Assembly (NCBI GenBank): GCA_030490835.1
Contig: CM059977.1
Location: 24,781,335-24,845,334, forward strand
Reading direction: 5' to 3'
Length of the DNA: 64,000 nucleotides
Origin: Annona cherimola
Lineage: Eukaryota > Streptophyta > Magnoliopsida > Magnoliales > Annonaceae
The position numbers and the translations under genes were made by a program. Below the pieces are notes generated by a model. It was given only the letters and a program-made list of their open reading frames with translations, was not told where the DNA came from and did no database searches. Positions 10,500-22,159 of the stretch are shown here, piece by piece (the stretch's first letter is position 1; each line of letters begins with the position of its first letter).

Positions 10500-11769
10500 G
10501 ATTGAACGGGTAAAGGAATTGGTCAGGTTCGACCGGTTAATCAAACCGGTTCGAACCGGTGACGTCAGCATGACATATTTTTGATGTCATAAATATTAAA
10601 ATTTTTAAAATTTTAAATAAATATATTGATAAAATTATATTTTTATAAATTCTAAATATATATGTTAGATTTTAATGACCACAATATAAGAACAAAACAT
10701 GCAAGAAAAATTCATTTAACATGCATTTTAAAAAATTTTCTCAAATAGACAATTAAAATAATGTTCACAATATTAGCATATAAACAATCAACAATTAAAT
10801 GATTAATCATGCAATGAATTTCAGTATGTTTTGCAATAACAATAATTGATAATAAAAGTTACATTAACTGGTAATAAAATTGAATCATTGATAATTTGAT
10901 ATTATAATTTATAAGAGACACATGCACAAAATCCACCAAAAATTTTGATATTATAATTATTAATTACGCACAAAATTGTTGCTGCTCGGCGAGCCGGCGA
11001 CGACGAGAGAGGAGACAGTCGGCGAGGCAGGCGCACTGAGGAGGAGGACGAGCGGGAGACGACGGTCGCGAAGGAGGAGACGAAAGTTGCGGGGACGGCG
11101 CGACGCACGCAACAAGAGGAGGAGATGCTGAGACAGGCAGCCTTGACGAGGTGCCGTCGCCGACTACTGAGCGCGTGCTGCCGCTGTGAGGTGAGGCGGC
11201 GACAGCGAGAGAGGAGACAGGTGCACCGAGGAGGAGCTGGACAGCGCAGCGGGCGTGACGAGAGAGGAGGGATGGTGGGCGCAACGTAGAGCGGAGGAGG
11301 AGGAGGAGGAGGGACGGCCGGCGCGACGAGGAGCGGAGAAGGACAACAGGAGACGCCGGCTGCAAAGGAGGAGACGGAAGCCGCTGTGAGGTGAGGCGGC
11401 CGCTAAAGGACGAGCAGGAGACGGCTGAGAGCGTGCTGCCGCTGTGAGGTGAGGCGGCAACGGCAGCAAAGGAGATCGAGGCGGGCCGGCAAGGAACGGA
11501 AAACCAGACGCCGAGCGTCGAATTGGGGAAGACGCGGAGGGGTGCGGCGCAGCGGCAGCGGGTTAGGGTTTTCCGTTTTCGGTTTTTTAACAAATATATA
11601 TTTATATTATTTAAGAGAAAACCATGCGAACCGGGCGAATCCGGTCCGACCGGTGGTTCGCACGGTTTTTACCTATCAAACCGAACCGTATATAATCGAA
11701 CCGGTAACAGGACCGATTTCCAGTCGGACCGGTCGAACCGGCCAGTCCGGTCCGGTTCTGATAACATTG
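10476..11769 (-). mobile_element. Non-autonomous hAT element (deletion derivative)
   Basis: The element is 1294 bp with inverted ends TAATGTTGTCAGAACCGAAC (left) and ACAATGTTATCAGAACCGGA (right, read inward), and a perfect 8-bp target duplication TGTAAAAC at 10468-10475 and 11770-11777. About 200 bp at each end match the ends of the full hAT at 26877-31236, in opposite orientation, including the GACGTCAGCATGACATATTT segment. The transposase exons are absent. The middle (about 10976-11560) is GC-rich and corresponds to the GC-rich leader of the full element. It contains a 20-bp motif CCGCTGTGAGGTGAGGCGGC at 11181, 11381 and 11439. Open frames in the GC-rich part are low-complexity and not taken as genes. 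Confidence 0.9.
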
Positions 11770-11777
11770 TGTAAAAC

Positions 11778-12172
11778 TAGCCTAGCTTTTAAGGCTCTTT
11801 CCCTTTTTGTTGTCGGCCTTTTTTAATCATAGCTTCACATTATTTATTTTCTAAGTATTTTTTTAAGATTATTTTCTAAGCATTTATGATAATGTTACTA
11901 CTTAATTCAATAGAGATACGTTGTCTAAAACCTTCTATCTAGCTATTTTTTATGATATGTTTTAAATTTCAATTATTGGCGGGGATGCAATATGACCAAG
12001 TTGCATAGACATGTCAATGTACTCCTTTTTTAATTTTCAAAATATATATTTTGAGACCTAAACTATTTATTATGTTTATCAATATATCTATTTATGATAA
12101 TAAAAATTACTTTAATTAGAAACTTATATATTATATATTGGGATATGCCAAAGTACACCATGTTGCACCTTA
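11778..12172. other. Intergenic, nothing recognised
   Basis: AT-rich spacer between the hAT derivative and the SINE. No open frame, repeat or motif stands out. Confidence 0.4.
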
Positions 12173-12189
12173 GTGAGGGTACATTATTA

Positions 12190-12498
12190 TTATTATTTTT
12201 TGATGGTTTATATTTACATACATCTCAACACATATTACATTGTAGTTCTGAGATATTCTTACAAACAAGGAGATACATAACTCCTCCAAAGAAATCTAGA
12301 GACACAGCTCCACTAAAGAATTAGGAAGAACAGCTTCCACCTAGCCCAAGGGAGACAACAACTCTCACTCTACCTCAAAGGGAAACCACAGCTCCCACAC
12401 CATTTTTTCTGGGCCGAAATCCCCATGTGGGATTCGAACCCACGACTTGCGCTAAGGGGCCCAACGCCCCTGCCACCTGCGCTAGCCGCAGGTGACTT
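12190..12498 (-). mobile_element. tRNA-derived SINE with 17-bp target duplication
   Basis: On the minus strand the element starts near 12498 and shows a box A-like GGCTAGCGCAGGTGG (12473-12487) and an exact box B, GGTTCGAATCC (12430-12440). The body then runs to an A-rich end with TAATAATAATAAT near 12190. It is flanked by the perfect 17-bp repeat GTGAGGGTACATTATTA at 12173-12189 and 12499-12515. The tRNA-like head, A-rich tail and long duplication define a SINE retroposed by LINE machinery. It is not a functional tRNA gene because no cloverleaf closes around the boxes. It shares no obvious tail with the SINE at 3302. Confidence 0.9.
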
Positions 12499-12523
12499 GT
12501 GAGGGTACATTATTAATAAAAGG

Positions 12524-12715
12524 GTTTTTTACAAATATGCTCATTATGTTTGGCCATAATCCTAAATATATTAATTATATATTAAAAATTCCAAATATAC
12601 TCACTACGTTTGCACATAATCCCAAATATACCGACTCCGTCAATGTCCGTCAATTAACTTATGGACCATTTACTGTATTTCAAGTTTAATTTTTTTAAAT
12701 ACCTAAAATACCCCT
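12524..12715. mobile_element. Single arm of foldback family
   Basis: GGGTTTTTTACAAATATGCTC, then ATACTCACTACGTTTGCA, CATAATCCCAAATATACC and GACTCCGTCAATG resemble one arm of the element at 1905-2396. The opposite arm is missing. Confidence 0.5.
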
Positions 12716-12793
12716 GGTGATAAATATATGTGCACCATCAGAACACCAAATATTAGTGTATAGTGTTCCATCATCCCAAACCCAGTTAAGTTA

Positions 12794-13201
12794 GGAGCCC
12801 AATCCTATGCACCCGGGTGCATTCAGCCTCAATGCACCCGGGTGCACTGCACCTATTTTTTTTATTTTTTTTAAAATTTTTTTCATGAAGCTATTAATAT
12901 AGGTTTATTTAACATATTTATCAATTTTTACTATTTTTGGATATTTTTAGATATTTTTTTTAGATTTTTTAAAATCAGTGGCATTTTCCGTAATTTTAAA
13001 TTACCGAAAATGCCACTGAGTTTAAAAAATCTAAAAAAAATATCTAAAAATATCCAAAAATAGTACAAATTGATAAATATGTTAAATAAACCTAGATTAA
13101 CCATTGTATGAAAAAACTTTCAAAAAAAATAAAAAAAAATAGGTGCAGTGCACCCGGGTGCATTGAGACTGAATGCACCCGGGTGCATAGGATTGGGCTC
13201 C
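12794..13201. mobile_element. Mutator-type MITE, 9-bp target duplication
   Basis: A 408-bp palindrome. The ends are near-perfect inverted repeats of about 60 bp starting GGAGCCCAATCCTATGCACC, each containing two CACCCGGGTG palindromes. The flanks are a perfect 9-bp duplication, GTTAAGTTA, at 12785-12793 and 13202-13210, the length produced by Mutator-like transposases. The AT-rich centre carries the mirrored word AATCAGTGGCATTTT and its complement about a TTTTAAATTA axis. The same core occurs in 40034-40395. Confidence 0.88.
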
Positions 13202-13256
13202 GTTAAGTTATAATTGCCATTGTCGATCCCACCACAGACCCGACAGCCACCTTCTC

Positions 13257-13511
13257 TCATGAAAATGCATCTCTGCTGCCGTCCTTACATTGCTGCTGCA
13301 ATTTTATTGTGCCTGGTAGGTGATGGGTCGTTTGCGCATGTAAGATGATGAAGAGTAACATATGGGCATCGTCGTCCGCACGAATCTGGAACAGGATTTG
13401 TCCATCTTTCCCTTCTTGGAATTCAACGACGAGATGAGAGAATTGAGAAAGCTGACAATGCAGCCGCTTGAAGATACGAGCCGCCCCATCCTCGTAGAAA
13501 AGAGGTTTCAT
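13257..13511 (-). other. Coding-like fragment, unidentified
   Basis: A minus-strand open frame of 84 codons. It reads as ordinary globular protein (KRLHCQLSQFSHLVVEFQEG and DGQILFQIRADDDAHML segments) and has balanced base composition unlike its AT-rich surroundings. It could be a pseudogene fragment or an exon. No partner exons or splice structure were found and I do not recognise the family. The MITE at 12794-13201 lies next to it. Confidence 0.25.
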
Positions 13512-13519
13512 TGAAGCGG

Positions 13520-14126
13520 GATCATTATAATATTTGATAAAAATATTTATTCACATGAAAATGATGTTTAAAATTATTTAGATGTTATAGTAACAACTTT
13601 GAAATTATCGTATCAATTGATCAATTATATTATGTTGATTTTGCATTTTTTTAGATTGGGCCAGACACATTTGATGTTGATGAAAATTAATATACTAATT
13701 AAATAAATGATACTCAATGCAATGGGCGGATCGGATCTCGATTTTATCATTAAAATAGGTCTCTATTTGGTCATATTGTACCTTAATTAAAATGCAATAA
13801 GTATCACCTTATTTTTGTATAATTTTAATTAATAATTGTTTAATTGTTTAAATGTAAATGGCTTCTAGTTATGTTTCCCAACAGTGTAAAAATGGTCATT
13901 AAGGGGGAGCTTTAATTGCGCGCATTTTACTCAGGCGAGCTTTGAAATTGGTCAATGACTATGCGAAGATACTCATCCAATTAATCATATGTTCAACTCC
14001 TGAAACTTATGCATGTGATCTAATTTACTGGACAGTAATTGTAGCAGTGGCTAAAAAAAGAGAAGGTGGAACAAAGTTAAGTTTTTTTTTTTTTTTTTTT
14101 GGCCACAAAATCTAAATGGATCTTAA
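13520..14126. other. Intergenic, nothing recognised
   Basis: AT-rich spacer ending in an 18-bp poly-T run at about 14083-14100. No gene seen. Confidence 0.4.
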
Positions 14127-14387
14127 GTGTGTTTGTTATTTTTATAAACTTTTCATTGTCTATAATTCTATTACTTTTGATCTTTTCTTCATATCTTTGT
14201 GTACAATTAATCTACTTTTTAATTATTTCTTCACGACTAACTATATAATTATCTTATTTATTTTAATTTTATCATCTTTATTCATCATCATTGTCCCTAC
14301 AATATCATATCACATCACTTCTTACATTTCAAAAAATTTACACTCATTCAAAAGTTTCAAAATTTTTATGAAATACCAAACACACCA
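14127..14387. mobile_element. Tourist-like MITE, copy F
   Basis: Ends GTGTGTTTGTTATTTTTA (left) and AAATACCAAACACACC (right) are inverted repeats. The interior carries the family motifs in reverse orientation (CTTATTTATTTTAATTTTATCATC, CATCATCATTGTCCC, ATATCATATCACATCA). About 261 bp, non-coding. Confidence 0.7.
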
Positions 14388-14699
14388 TTTATATATAAAA
14401 AAAAAAATTAATTCACTTTATGATAAAAATTATGGCGTCATCAATGAATGAATCAATAGTGGAATACGTAACCTTATTTCCATAAGCAGGAATTGTTATT
14501 TGTGAAATTATTCTGAAAATAGAGCAGAACTTGGAGGGTTCTTTGCAAAAAGTCCTAATTAAATGCAAATGATGAAAAATTCACTTTATACGCATAACAT
14601 TTGATTATTATTCCGATCATACTCATAAATTCTTCATTTCACCTCAAATTCCTTACGTACTCATGTTATCACTAGCAAACCAAACGAGGGTTAATAGCA

Positions 14700-15680
14700 C
14701 GTCAAAAAGTCAATTTTGCGCTCGGTCATTTCCAAACAAGCATTCCAATCGGAATCCTTAGCCATGCGGAGAACGACGTTTGCCAAATTCACCTAACTCC
14801 TCCAGTTGCATCCCTAATTTCTACCGCTGATTTCAATGGAGGAATCAATGGAGGAGGATGTACAAACAGCCTTGTAGTTATGATGCGTTCAGCAAAAGAG
14901 GAATTGCACAGCAAATCGAACAACCTGATTCTATTCATTTCCTTTGAATTAGATAGTCCTCTCTGGCTGCCTATGTCTGCCTCGTCTAGCAAGCCATTCC
15001 ACTCGTCTCTGCTCCCATTTGTCGTGTTTCGCATCATAAATTCAATTAAAGGCAACTATAGCTACTGCTCCAGTGTAGGAGGATGGATAACCAGATCAAG
15101 CCGTCGATTTTTGGTTGAAAATGCTAGACTTTGGGCCGTGATTTACTGCGAGAGGTGCTGGATCCAGATGGGGAAGACGATGGCATGTGGTTTCCATCTC
15201 TGCATGGTACCGATTGCTCTATTGGGGAAAGATGATGGAGGTCTGGCCACACCAAAGTAGCCATGGAAGCACTTTTTGAAAAGATGATGGAGCATCATAA
15301 TTTGGTGCTTCATAGGCGGAACTTGATCGATGTACGTGCAGTCAATAGGTGCCAATTTGCCGGATTTAAAGCTAAAAAGCCCTAGCCTATTGTTGATTTG
15401 CACTCTAATTTTAGCCTATCAATCGTCAAGACTTTTCTCGACCGACGCAACTGAGCAGCTTGATTGCCAAATGGAGGACTGCAACACTAGTTTCGGAGAA
15501 GATAATGGATGCCAAAGAAGAAGATGGCTTGCCAAATCTAAAGATTGCCGATTGGGTTGGCCGAAGAAGAAATCCTCCCCAGTTCATGCTGCCTGGCTAT
15601 TTTAGCTTCTGGATAATTTTGGCATTAAAAAATATAACATTGACATATATTCAGTACATTAATGGAATATGACGTCATGA
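14700..15680. other. Coding-like block, unidentified
   Basis: Nearly 1 kb of balanced composition bounded by AT-rich DNA. It holds overlapping open frames on both strands, the longest being 126 codons on the plus strand (14880-15260), and a 70-codon frame (15460-15672) with a hydrophilic lysine-rich stretch. No frame shows a domain I know and stops interrupt every continuous reading. It may be a decayed gene or transposon internal region. Confidence 0.3.
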
Positions 15681-16380
15681 GCATCTAAGAAGAATTATTA
15701 ATGAATGTTGTGGGTTGTTGAGGAATTTTGCTGGATATGACGAAAGTTGTTGATTAATGGTGGGAAGTGGGGCAAGCGGTTCAAGGTTTGTCCAACTTTG
15801 ATTCTATTTTTTATAAATTTTATTGATCATATTTTTATATTGGATCGGGATAAAATCTTTTTGACTGTTACATTTTTTTAATATGTCCTAGGATAAATTT
15901 CAGATTGGTATCATATTGGTTTCGGAATAACGGATTAGATAAAAAATGTGGGTCGAATAAGATAATTTTAAAAATTTACATACCTGTCAAATATAAAAAT
16001 ATATTTATGCTAAATTTCAATGTTATATGCTTCAATATTTTCTTAATTAATGAAAAAACACATCATTATTAAAACAAAACGTGAGTAAATATAATGCAAC
16101 TTTAATCAAATAGGTTAGTATACAATTATATATAACATTTATATATAGTTAATAATAGATATGCAAATTCTTTTTATTGATTCTTATATTATTTTTTGGA
16201 TAAATTGATTCCCATTTTGATGATAATAGTTAATTCTAAAAAAGTGAGAATTTTGAAAGAAAATAATAATAGAATATAAATATATACTTATAATTTTTAA
16301 TAAATGAATACATGAGGCACAAGTTGAGATTCAAGTTAAGATATAGTTAATTTACCTTGACTCTGTTTTTAAATTCAGAT
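15681..16380. other. AT-rich spacer
   Basis: AT-rich intergenic DNA without open frames or clear repeat ends. Confidence 0.4.
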
Positions 16381-16740
16381 TGAAATTTCTCACTTACCTC
16401 TTTGCCATGTCAAAAAGCGACAGTTTTATCTTGTCAAAAAATGAGTCAGAGTCTGGGAGCGAGTCGACCGAATTCCCACCCTCCTGTAGGCACCGGATGG
16501 ACCGAGGGGCGGCCCGAGAGTGCTCATCATCATGTGCAGGGAATCGCATGCACCATGTGCGACTCGGTCTCCATCGCCCCGAGTCTGCTGCTACCAACGC
16601 GTAACACATAAAAAGTCGGCAGTACGATAAGGCTGCTGCGATATGTATAGCGTGTGGGGCCCAGAAGAATGGACAGTGGACAGGCGTGACGTACGGCTTT
16701 TGAGCCATGAGGTTGGTTGCTTCCAACAGTCAATAATTTT
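16381..16740. other. Balanced-composition block, unidentified
   Basis: About 350 bp of higher GC content with overlapping open frames on both strands (110 codons on minus, 16726-16394; 74 on plus). None resembles a known family. It could be a fragment of a gene or of a transposon. Confidence 0.25.
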
Positions 16741-17611
16741 TTTTTCCTATTAAAAAAAAAAAAAACAAATTTCTTTGCCCGGGGCTGTAATTCGGGAGTT
16801 TCGATAGAATATACTCGGCTACTTGTAATGGTCCCATCTTCAAACTTTTTTGTTTTTTAATTTACATCTGGGCCTAACTGTATATAGTTTGCATACCGAA
16901 TTTTACTTTTAAAATTTTCTATTATATTTTTTTAAATGAAAATTTTCATCAGTTTTTCATGTGAGGAGGAGAGTTAGATTGATGAAAATGTTTTATTTCT
17001 TAAAATTTTGTAAAAAATACCTAGAGAATTTTTCAAATGGTCAAATTAGGTATACATATATTTGGGCTCAAATGAAAATAAAAAATTTTAAAATATTTAC
17101 AAATAGGACCTTAATAGGCCGGTTGATCATTTCATGCGGATTTCAAACCGTTCCAAAAATATATTTTTTTCGTTTTTGAAAATTTTTTTATAAACATTTT
17201 AATTTAGTTATATTTAATCTAGAAACTAAGTTTTATCAAATATGTATCCAAAAATTATAAAACTTGATTTATAAATTAAATATAACTAAATTAACATGCT
17301 TATAAAAAAAGTTCAAAAAAATATATTTTTGGTTTGAGAAGATCGAATCTCACAATTACTTGTACCTTGCCCCGATATTGATTATTTAAAATGACCATTA
17401 TATCATTTTTTAAACATAACGACCATTGTATTATTTTTTGAGCATAATAACCGTTATATTATTAATAGAGGATAATGACGCTAAGCATAGCCGGGGCTCA
17501 AGATACAGGTGTAATCCAAATAAAGGATATGGGTTAGAGCTTAACTTGATCCTATCTTTATAAAATCTCATCTCAAATTTATTTATAACTTATTTTGTAA
17601 TAATTTTATTA
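16741..17611. other. AT-rich spacer with one hairpin
   Basis: Mostly AT-rich. At about 17185-17320 there is a palindrome in which TTATAAACATTTTAATTTAG mirrors CTAAATTAACATGCTTATAA, a stripped form of the shared foldback core. Nothing else is recognised. Confidence 0.45.
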
Positions 17612-18005
17612 GTTTGGGCTAAGTAATTGCTTACTTAGACCATCTTAAAAATTCATTTTTATTTTTTTATTTTTTTCATACACTTATTTATCTAAGCATA
17701 TTTAATATGTAAATCAACTTTACCATTTTTAGATATGTATATTTTTTTAAAAAAATTTAAATATATGGATATTTTAGCCTTTTCAAGATTTTAGCTTTTT
17801 CAATGGTTGAAAATGACTAAAACATCATTCTATTTAAAAATCCAAAAAATATATACATATATTCAAAAATGGTAAAATTTGATTTATGTATGAAATATAT
17901 CTATATTAACAAGTTTATAAGAAAATAGTAAAAAAATTTAATAGATTTTTTAAGTGCGCTAACTAAGTTATTACTTAGCTTTGGTTAACAGGATCATTTT
18001 TAATT
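17612..18005. mobile_element. Foldback MITE of the shared-core family
   Basis: Mirrored ends: GGGCTAAGTAATTGCTTACTT on the left and AAGTTATTACTTAGCTTTGG on the right. Next come inverted TTAAAAATTCATTTTTATT and AATAGATTTTTTAA. The core words CTAAGCATATTTAATATG and AAATATATCTATATTAAC are mirrored about the centre near 17800. It closely parallels 8578-8935. Confidence 0.65.
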
Positions 18006-18064
18006 AAGGATAGTGGTCTTCTTAGGTTAGTCTAAGTAAGCAAATATAGTCTAGCTTAGAATAC

Positions 18065-18965
18065 TAGGAGTGCAACTCGGGTCGGATTATATCAGGTTTG
18101 AGTAAATCTAAACACTAAGCCTATTAGATTTAGATGAACTCAAACTCTAATATTAAAATTCAGATTCGGGTCGGGTTAACATTGTTTTCTGTTTTGTTTT
18201 CGAGTTAAAATTTAGGTTACTCTCGAACCAATATAAGTTAAAATTTACTGATAGAGATAATGAATTTTTTTTAACATTATTTCATTCACACCAATTTTAA
18301 AGGTATTTTTTTATTATGATAATTGATTTATTTATAACTTACACATAAATATATATTTATGACTTATGACATCTTTGGTTTTAATGAAGTTGGTCTTCTA
18401 ATTAAAAAATAATTATAAGTACAATGAATGTAGTAAATTTACCATTAACAATTAAGGTAATAAAAATGAATAAGATTACATAAAATCACTATCTAAAGTT
18501 TAATAAAATTGAGACTTATATATCTCATAGTTAATTAATATATAATAAATAATTTAAAAAATTTAATATATTTGTAATTATTTATAAATAAAATTATGCA
18601 GATGCAATAGATTTAACTTATATGGATAAATATAGATCACATTAAGGTTTTAGAATAAACTTTTATAGTTTAATTTGGTTATCATTACATGAAAGAACCT
18701 TTATTGTAATTATAGTTAAATCGCTTAATGTATAAACAAATATAATTATGTTAATAAACTAGGGAGAAGATTAGGCTCGGACCTAGTCGGGTTTTGGTAC
18801 CGAGTTAATGTAAATCTGGTATTGATTTTGGGTTCTCCCGAGTCGGGTTGAAACTTGAAACCCGGTTTAATTTGAAAAAAGTTTCAAAAATAAAATTTAA
18901 ATTTGGTTTTGAAACCGCGTTGAGTTGGGCATATTTGGACCGACCGGTACCAAGTTACACCCCTA
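18065..18965. mobile_element. Non-autonomous hAT-like element
   Basis: Ends TAGGAGTGCAACTCGGGTCGG (left) and TAGGGGTGTAACTTGGTACC (right, read inward) are inverted repeats of the TAGGGGTG class common in plant hAT elements. The flanking octamers TAGAATAC and TAAAATAG match at six of eight positions, consistent with an old 8-bp duplication. The 900-bp interior is AT-rich and non-coding. Confidence 0.6.
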
Positions 18966-20197
18966 TAAAATAGCCATTATTTTTTTATTTTTTCATGAAG
19001 CTATATTCCATGACCTACTAAAATTTTATATTAAACTTTAATTTTTGTATGTACGTATATATTTTCTTCATTTTCAAAAAAGAATCTTATTTTGGACTAT
19101 TTAAGTTATTTTAATAGCTGAGAAATAAATAAAAAAATTCTTAACGGGCTAGAAATAAAATAATTAACAAATAACTGGTTATAAACGAGTTAAACGAGTT
19201 GGGTGAGTTAAACCAATCACATATGAGGTTGATGGTTAAAAATCCTCAATTGGTGATCCACTCATTTACTTAGATGGGCAGATGAATTAGTGGGTTGGAA
19301 GTCATTTACTTGTTTCACCGAATGAGACAAACAAGTTGACCCATGACCAGTTATACCTTTAATCGCAATGCTTAGAGTTCATTTATTTATTTAACATGCG
19401 ACGACTGACCACTCACCGTTCCCTTACATGTCCAAGAAAAGGGCCATGCAAGCTCCATGTGTGACATCACATGATACCTTTATTGACTCCACACTACCTT
19501 AATTGTCAGACTGAAGCGCACTTCTGCTACAAACACTTGCATAGAATTAACCATGTTACTAAATTACACCAATAAATCCTTAATTTACCAGGAAAACTAC
19601 ACAAATCGTGATTGCAAGCCTTTATATTGGAAAATCAGGTCTGTCCAAGCAAAACATATCTATGTAACCAGCCCTTAACATCCAGAAAGCTCCTAGCTCC
19701 TTTTTGTTCACCAAAAGACATTCCCTACAATCTCTCTTTAACTTCACTCTCATGCCTGTAAGGTTTTTGGTAATTTCCACGAGCATTTGGGAGCACTACT
19801 ATACTTACTTTTCTCACTAAACCTTTGGTTTTTGATTTTTTTCGTTTGGGTCACTTCTAAGTTCTAACTTGACCTTCGTCTATTATATTTATAATTTATA
19901 ATTTCATTATAAATCTCACTTAAAGACCTGTAACCAAATCATAACACCAAGGTCTTAAAATGCATTTATTAAATCTCTAATTAGTAGATAAATTAAAACA
20001 ACTTTTACATCTTTAAATATTTATTTTTATGCCTTTAAATTATAATATATTTCATAAAAATATATTAAATATATATTAGTAATTTAGCTGTTTATGGATA
20101 CCAGGACCTTCGAATAAACTCCACCTAATTATGCCATTTTTTTTTAATTTGGAACATACAAGTAGGGAAATGGAAACCTATTATATGAAATGCATTG
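18966..20197. other. Intergenic, nothing recognised
   Basis: About 1.2 kb. The middle (19380-19760) has more balanced composition but only short open frames. I see no gene. Confidence 0.4.
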
Positions 20198-20545
20198 ATC
20201 ATATGAATCAATGCGATGCATTGAAAGTTAGGATGCATTCATATATTTATTTATTTTATTTTATTACAAACATATTATCTTAGGCGTATTTAACCCATAT
20301 ACCAAGTTTTACTATTTTATAGTATTTTTATATTTTTATATTTATTTTAAAAATAAATTTCTAAGGAGTGAAAAATGACTTAAATGTTCTTGAAATTGAT
20401 ATTTTTAAAAATAAAAATAAACACATAAAAGCATTCTAAAATGATAACTTTTAGTATGTATGTTAAATACATCTAAGAAAACATGTGCATGAAAAAATAA
20501 AAAATAAATATATGAATGCATTGCATGAAATTCCTCATATGAAAA
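20198..20545. mobile_element. Foldback MITE of the shared-core family
   Basis: The outer arm GCATTCATATATTTATTTATT near 20234 mirrors AAATAAATATATGAATGCATT near 20503. A CATATGAATCAATGC block at the left has an inverted partner at the right. The interior core TTAGGCGTATTTAAC and GTTAAATACATCTAA is mirrored about the centre. Non-coding. Confidence 0.6.
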
Positions 20546-22012
20546 GGTATTCACGGATCGACACATGGGTCTGCCACCAATTATTAATAAAGGTGGGTCA
20601 CACCACCTAAACCCATCACGGGGTTGGGTTGGGTTGGCTGGATCATTAATCATAATAATTAGCCAATTCAAAATTTCATCGCAAACTTCCAGTCACAAGC
20701 GATCACTTTTTATGCTTCAAGAATATTTTATTAAAATCTAAACCACTTATAGAACATAAATTAGTAGCTAATTAACTATTTTTTTTGTTATCACGTTTGT
20801 TTGTTCGATATGAAATTTAAGAGATTATTATATTAACAACTGTATTTTTCATAAATATTTATCCATTTCACTTTTATTTATTTACTATTCTTAGCTCCAT
20901 GGTATCAATATTTTTCACTTTATTGACATGGTCATCTTCTCTGTTTTATTGATATATTTCCACTGTTTTATTTCTTTTCATTTTTTAATGACTGATTTTC
21001 TTTCGCAGAAAAGCAAACACGTGAAATTCTGGTCGTCGTCTATATATATTTTTCCTTTCATATCTTTTTATTTTTTCCCTCATTTTCTTTACTTCTAATT
21101 GTTCTTCCTGTCACACCATATCACTTTTCTCACTTTTCTATATTTTGTCCTCACTTCACAAAGTGCCGAAACATATAATTAACAATAATATGGAAAAGTA
21201 AATTTTCTGCGCTAATAATATTAATCAAATAAAATTAAAGGAAATAAGCAATAATCCAAAAGTGTGTATGATGGTAAGTTCAGAATTTGAAGTTGGATAG
21301 AAGTATTTGTAAAAATATCTTAATCCTAAAATTGTCTTTCCTAAGTTATCTAAGTTGCATGGCTATCAATTTAAGAAATATGATTTTTTTTTTTTTTTTT
21401 AAAAAAAAGTGTATTCAGCACTTCTCTCCCCACATTTAAATTTATCATAATCGAATACACCATGCGGTCCATGCCATGGATCCAAGATTTCATAAATGTT
21501 ATCAGTCAACCTATCTAGAGGAATAACGGAAAATTTACGATGGACCGGCATATCCAATTTTCTTTACCATGGATTTTTTTTTTCAAAGAATTAGTGACAT
21601 TTATTAGGCTACTTTTTAGTTGAATGGGTGCCTTCTGCTTTAAAAAAAAAAAAAAATTAGACAGAGGACTCTAGCGCTTTTTATTATATTTTTCCTTATA
21701 AAACAAGAAAAAGTACATTCGCCTTATCTAGTTAAACGTGTAGGTACTATTAAAATGCAGTGTCAAAGATATGCATAGAGTACATTTTTTTAACTTTGAA
21801 TACAGTTTTTTCAATTTTAATATAATTTTTTTACATTACCAATATAATTTTTCTTATTCTCAACATATATTATTATTTTATCCTATTTTTCAAGCCTTCT
21901 TGAATTCTTTCAAACAGCCTCATTAGGCTTTTTTTTGAAAAAGAAAAAGTTCAACCTACTCCAAAGAGGTTGGGAAGATGCGTTTGTGCAAAAGCTAGGA
22001 TTTTGATTTTTA
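20546..22012. other. Intergenic, nothing recognised
   Basis: AT-rich sequence with several homopolymer runs (T-rich near 21388, A-rich near 21642). An 88-codon minus-strand frame (20671-20405) overlaps the neighbouring foldback element and is not credible as a gene. Confidence 0.4.
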
Positions 22013-22159
22013 TAAGGTCATTTGTAGATATATCACATATAGTTTGACGTTAATTGCAGAAATACTTATATAAGTTTATGATTTGTATATTACCTTCACA
22101 TAATTTTTTTGAAATTGCATGTGTACCTATATTGACTATCGATGTTTAACAGAAGTAAA

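Noticed and set aside
10964..11593. 209-codon minus-strand frame in GC-rich DNA
   Set aside because: Low-complexity Ser/Pro/Arg composition inside the hAT derivative, in the part matching the GC-rich leader of the full element; overlapping frames exist in other phases.
12430..12488. tRNA gene candidate
   Set aside because: Boxes A and B are present but no acceptor or anticodon stem closes, and the flanking 17-bp duplication with an A-rich tail shows a SINE.
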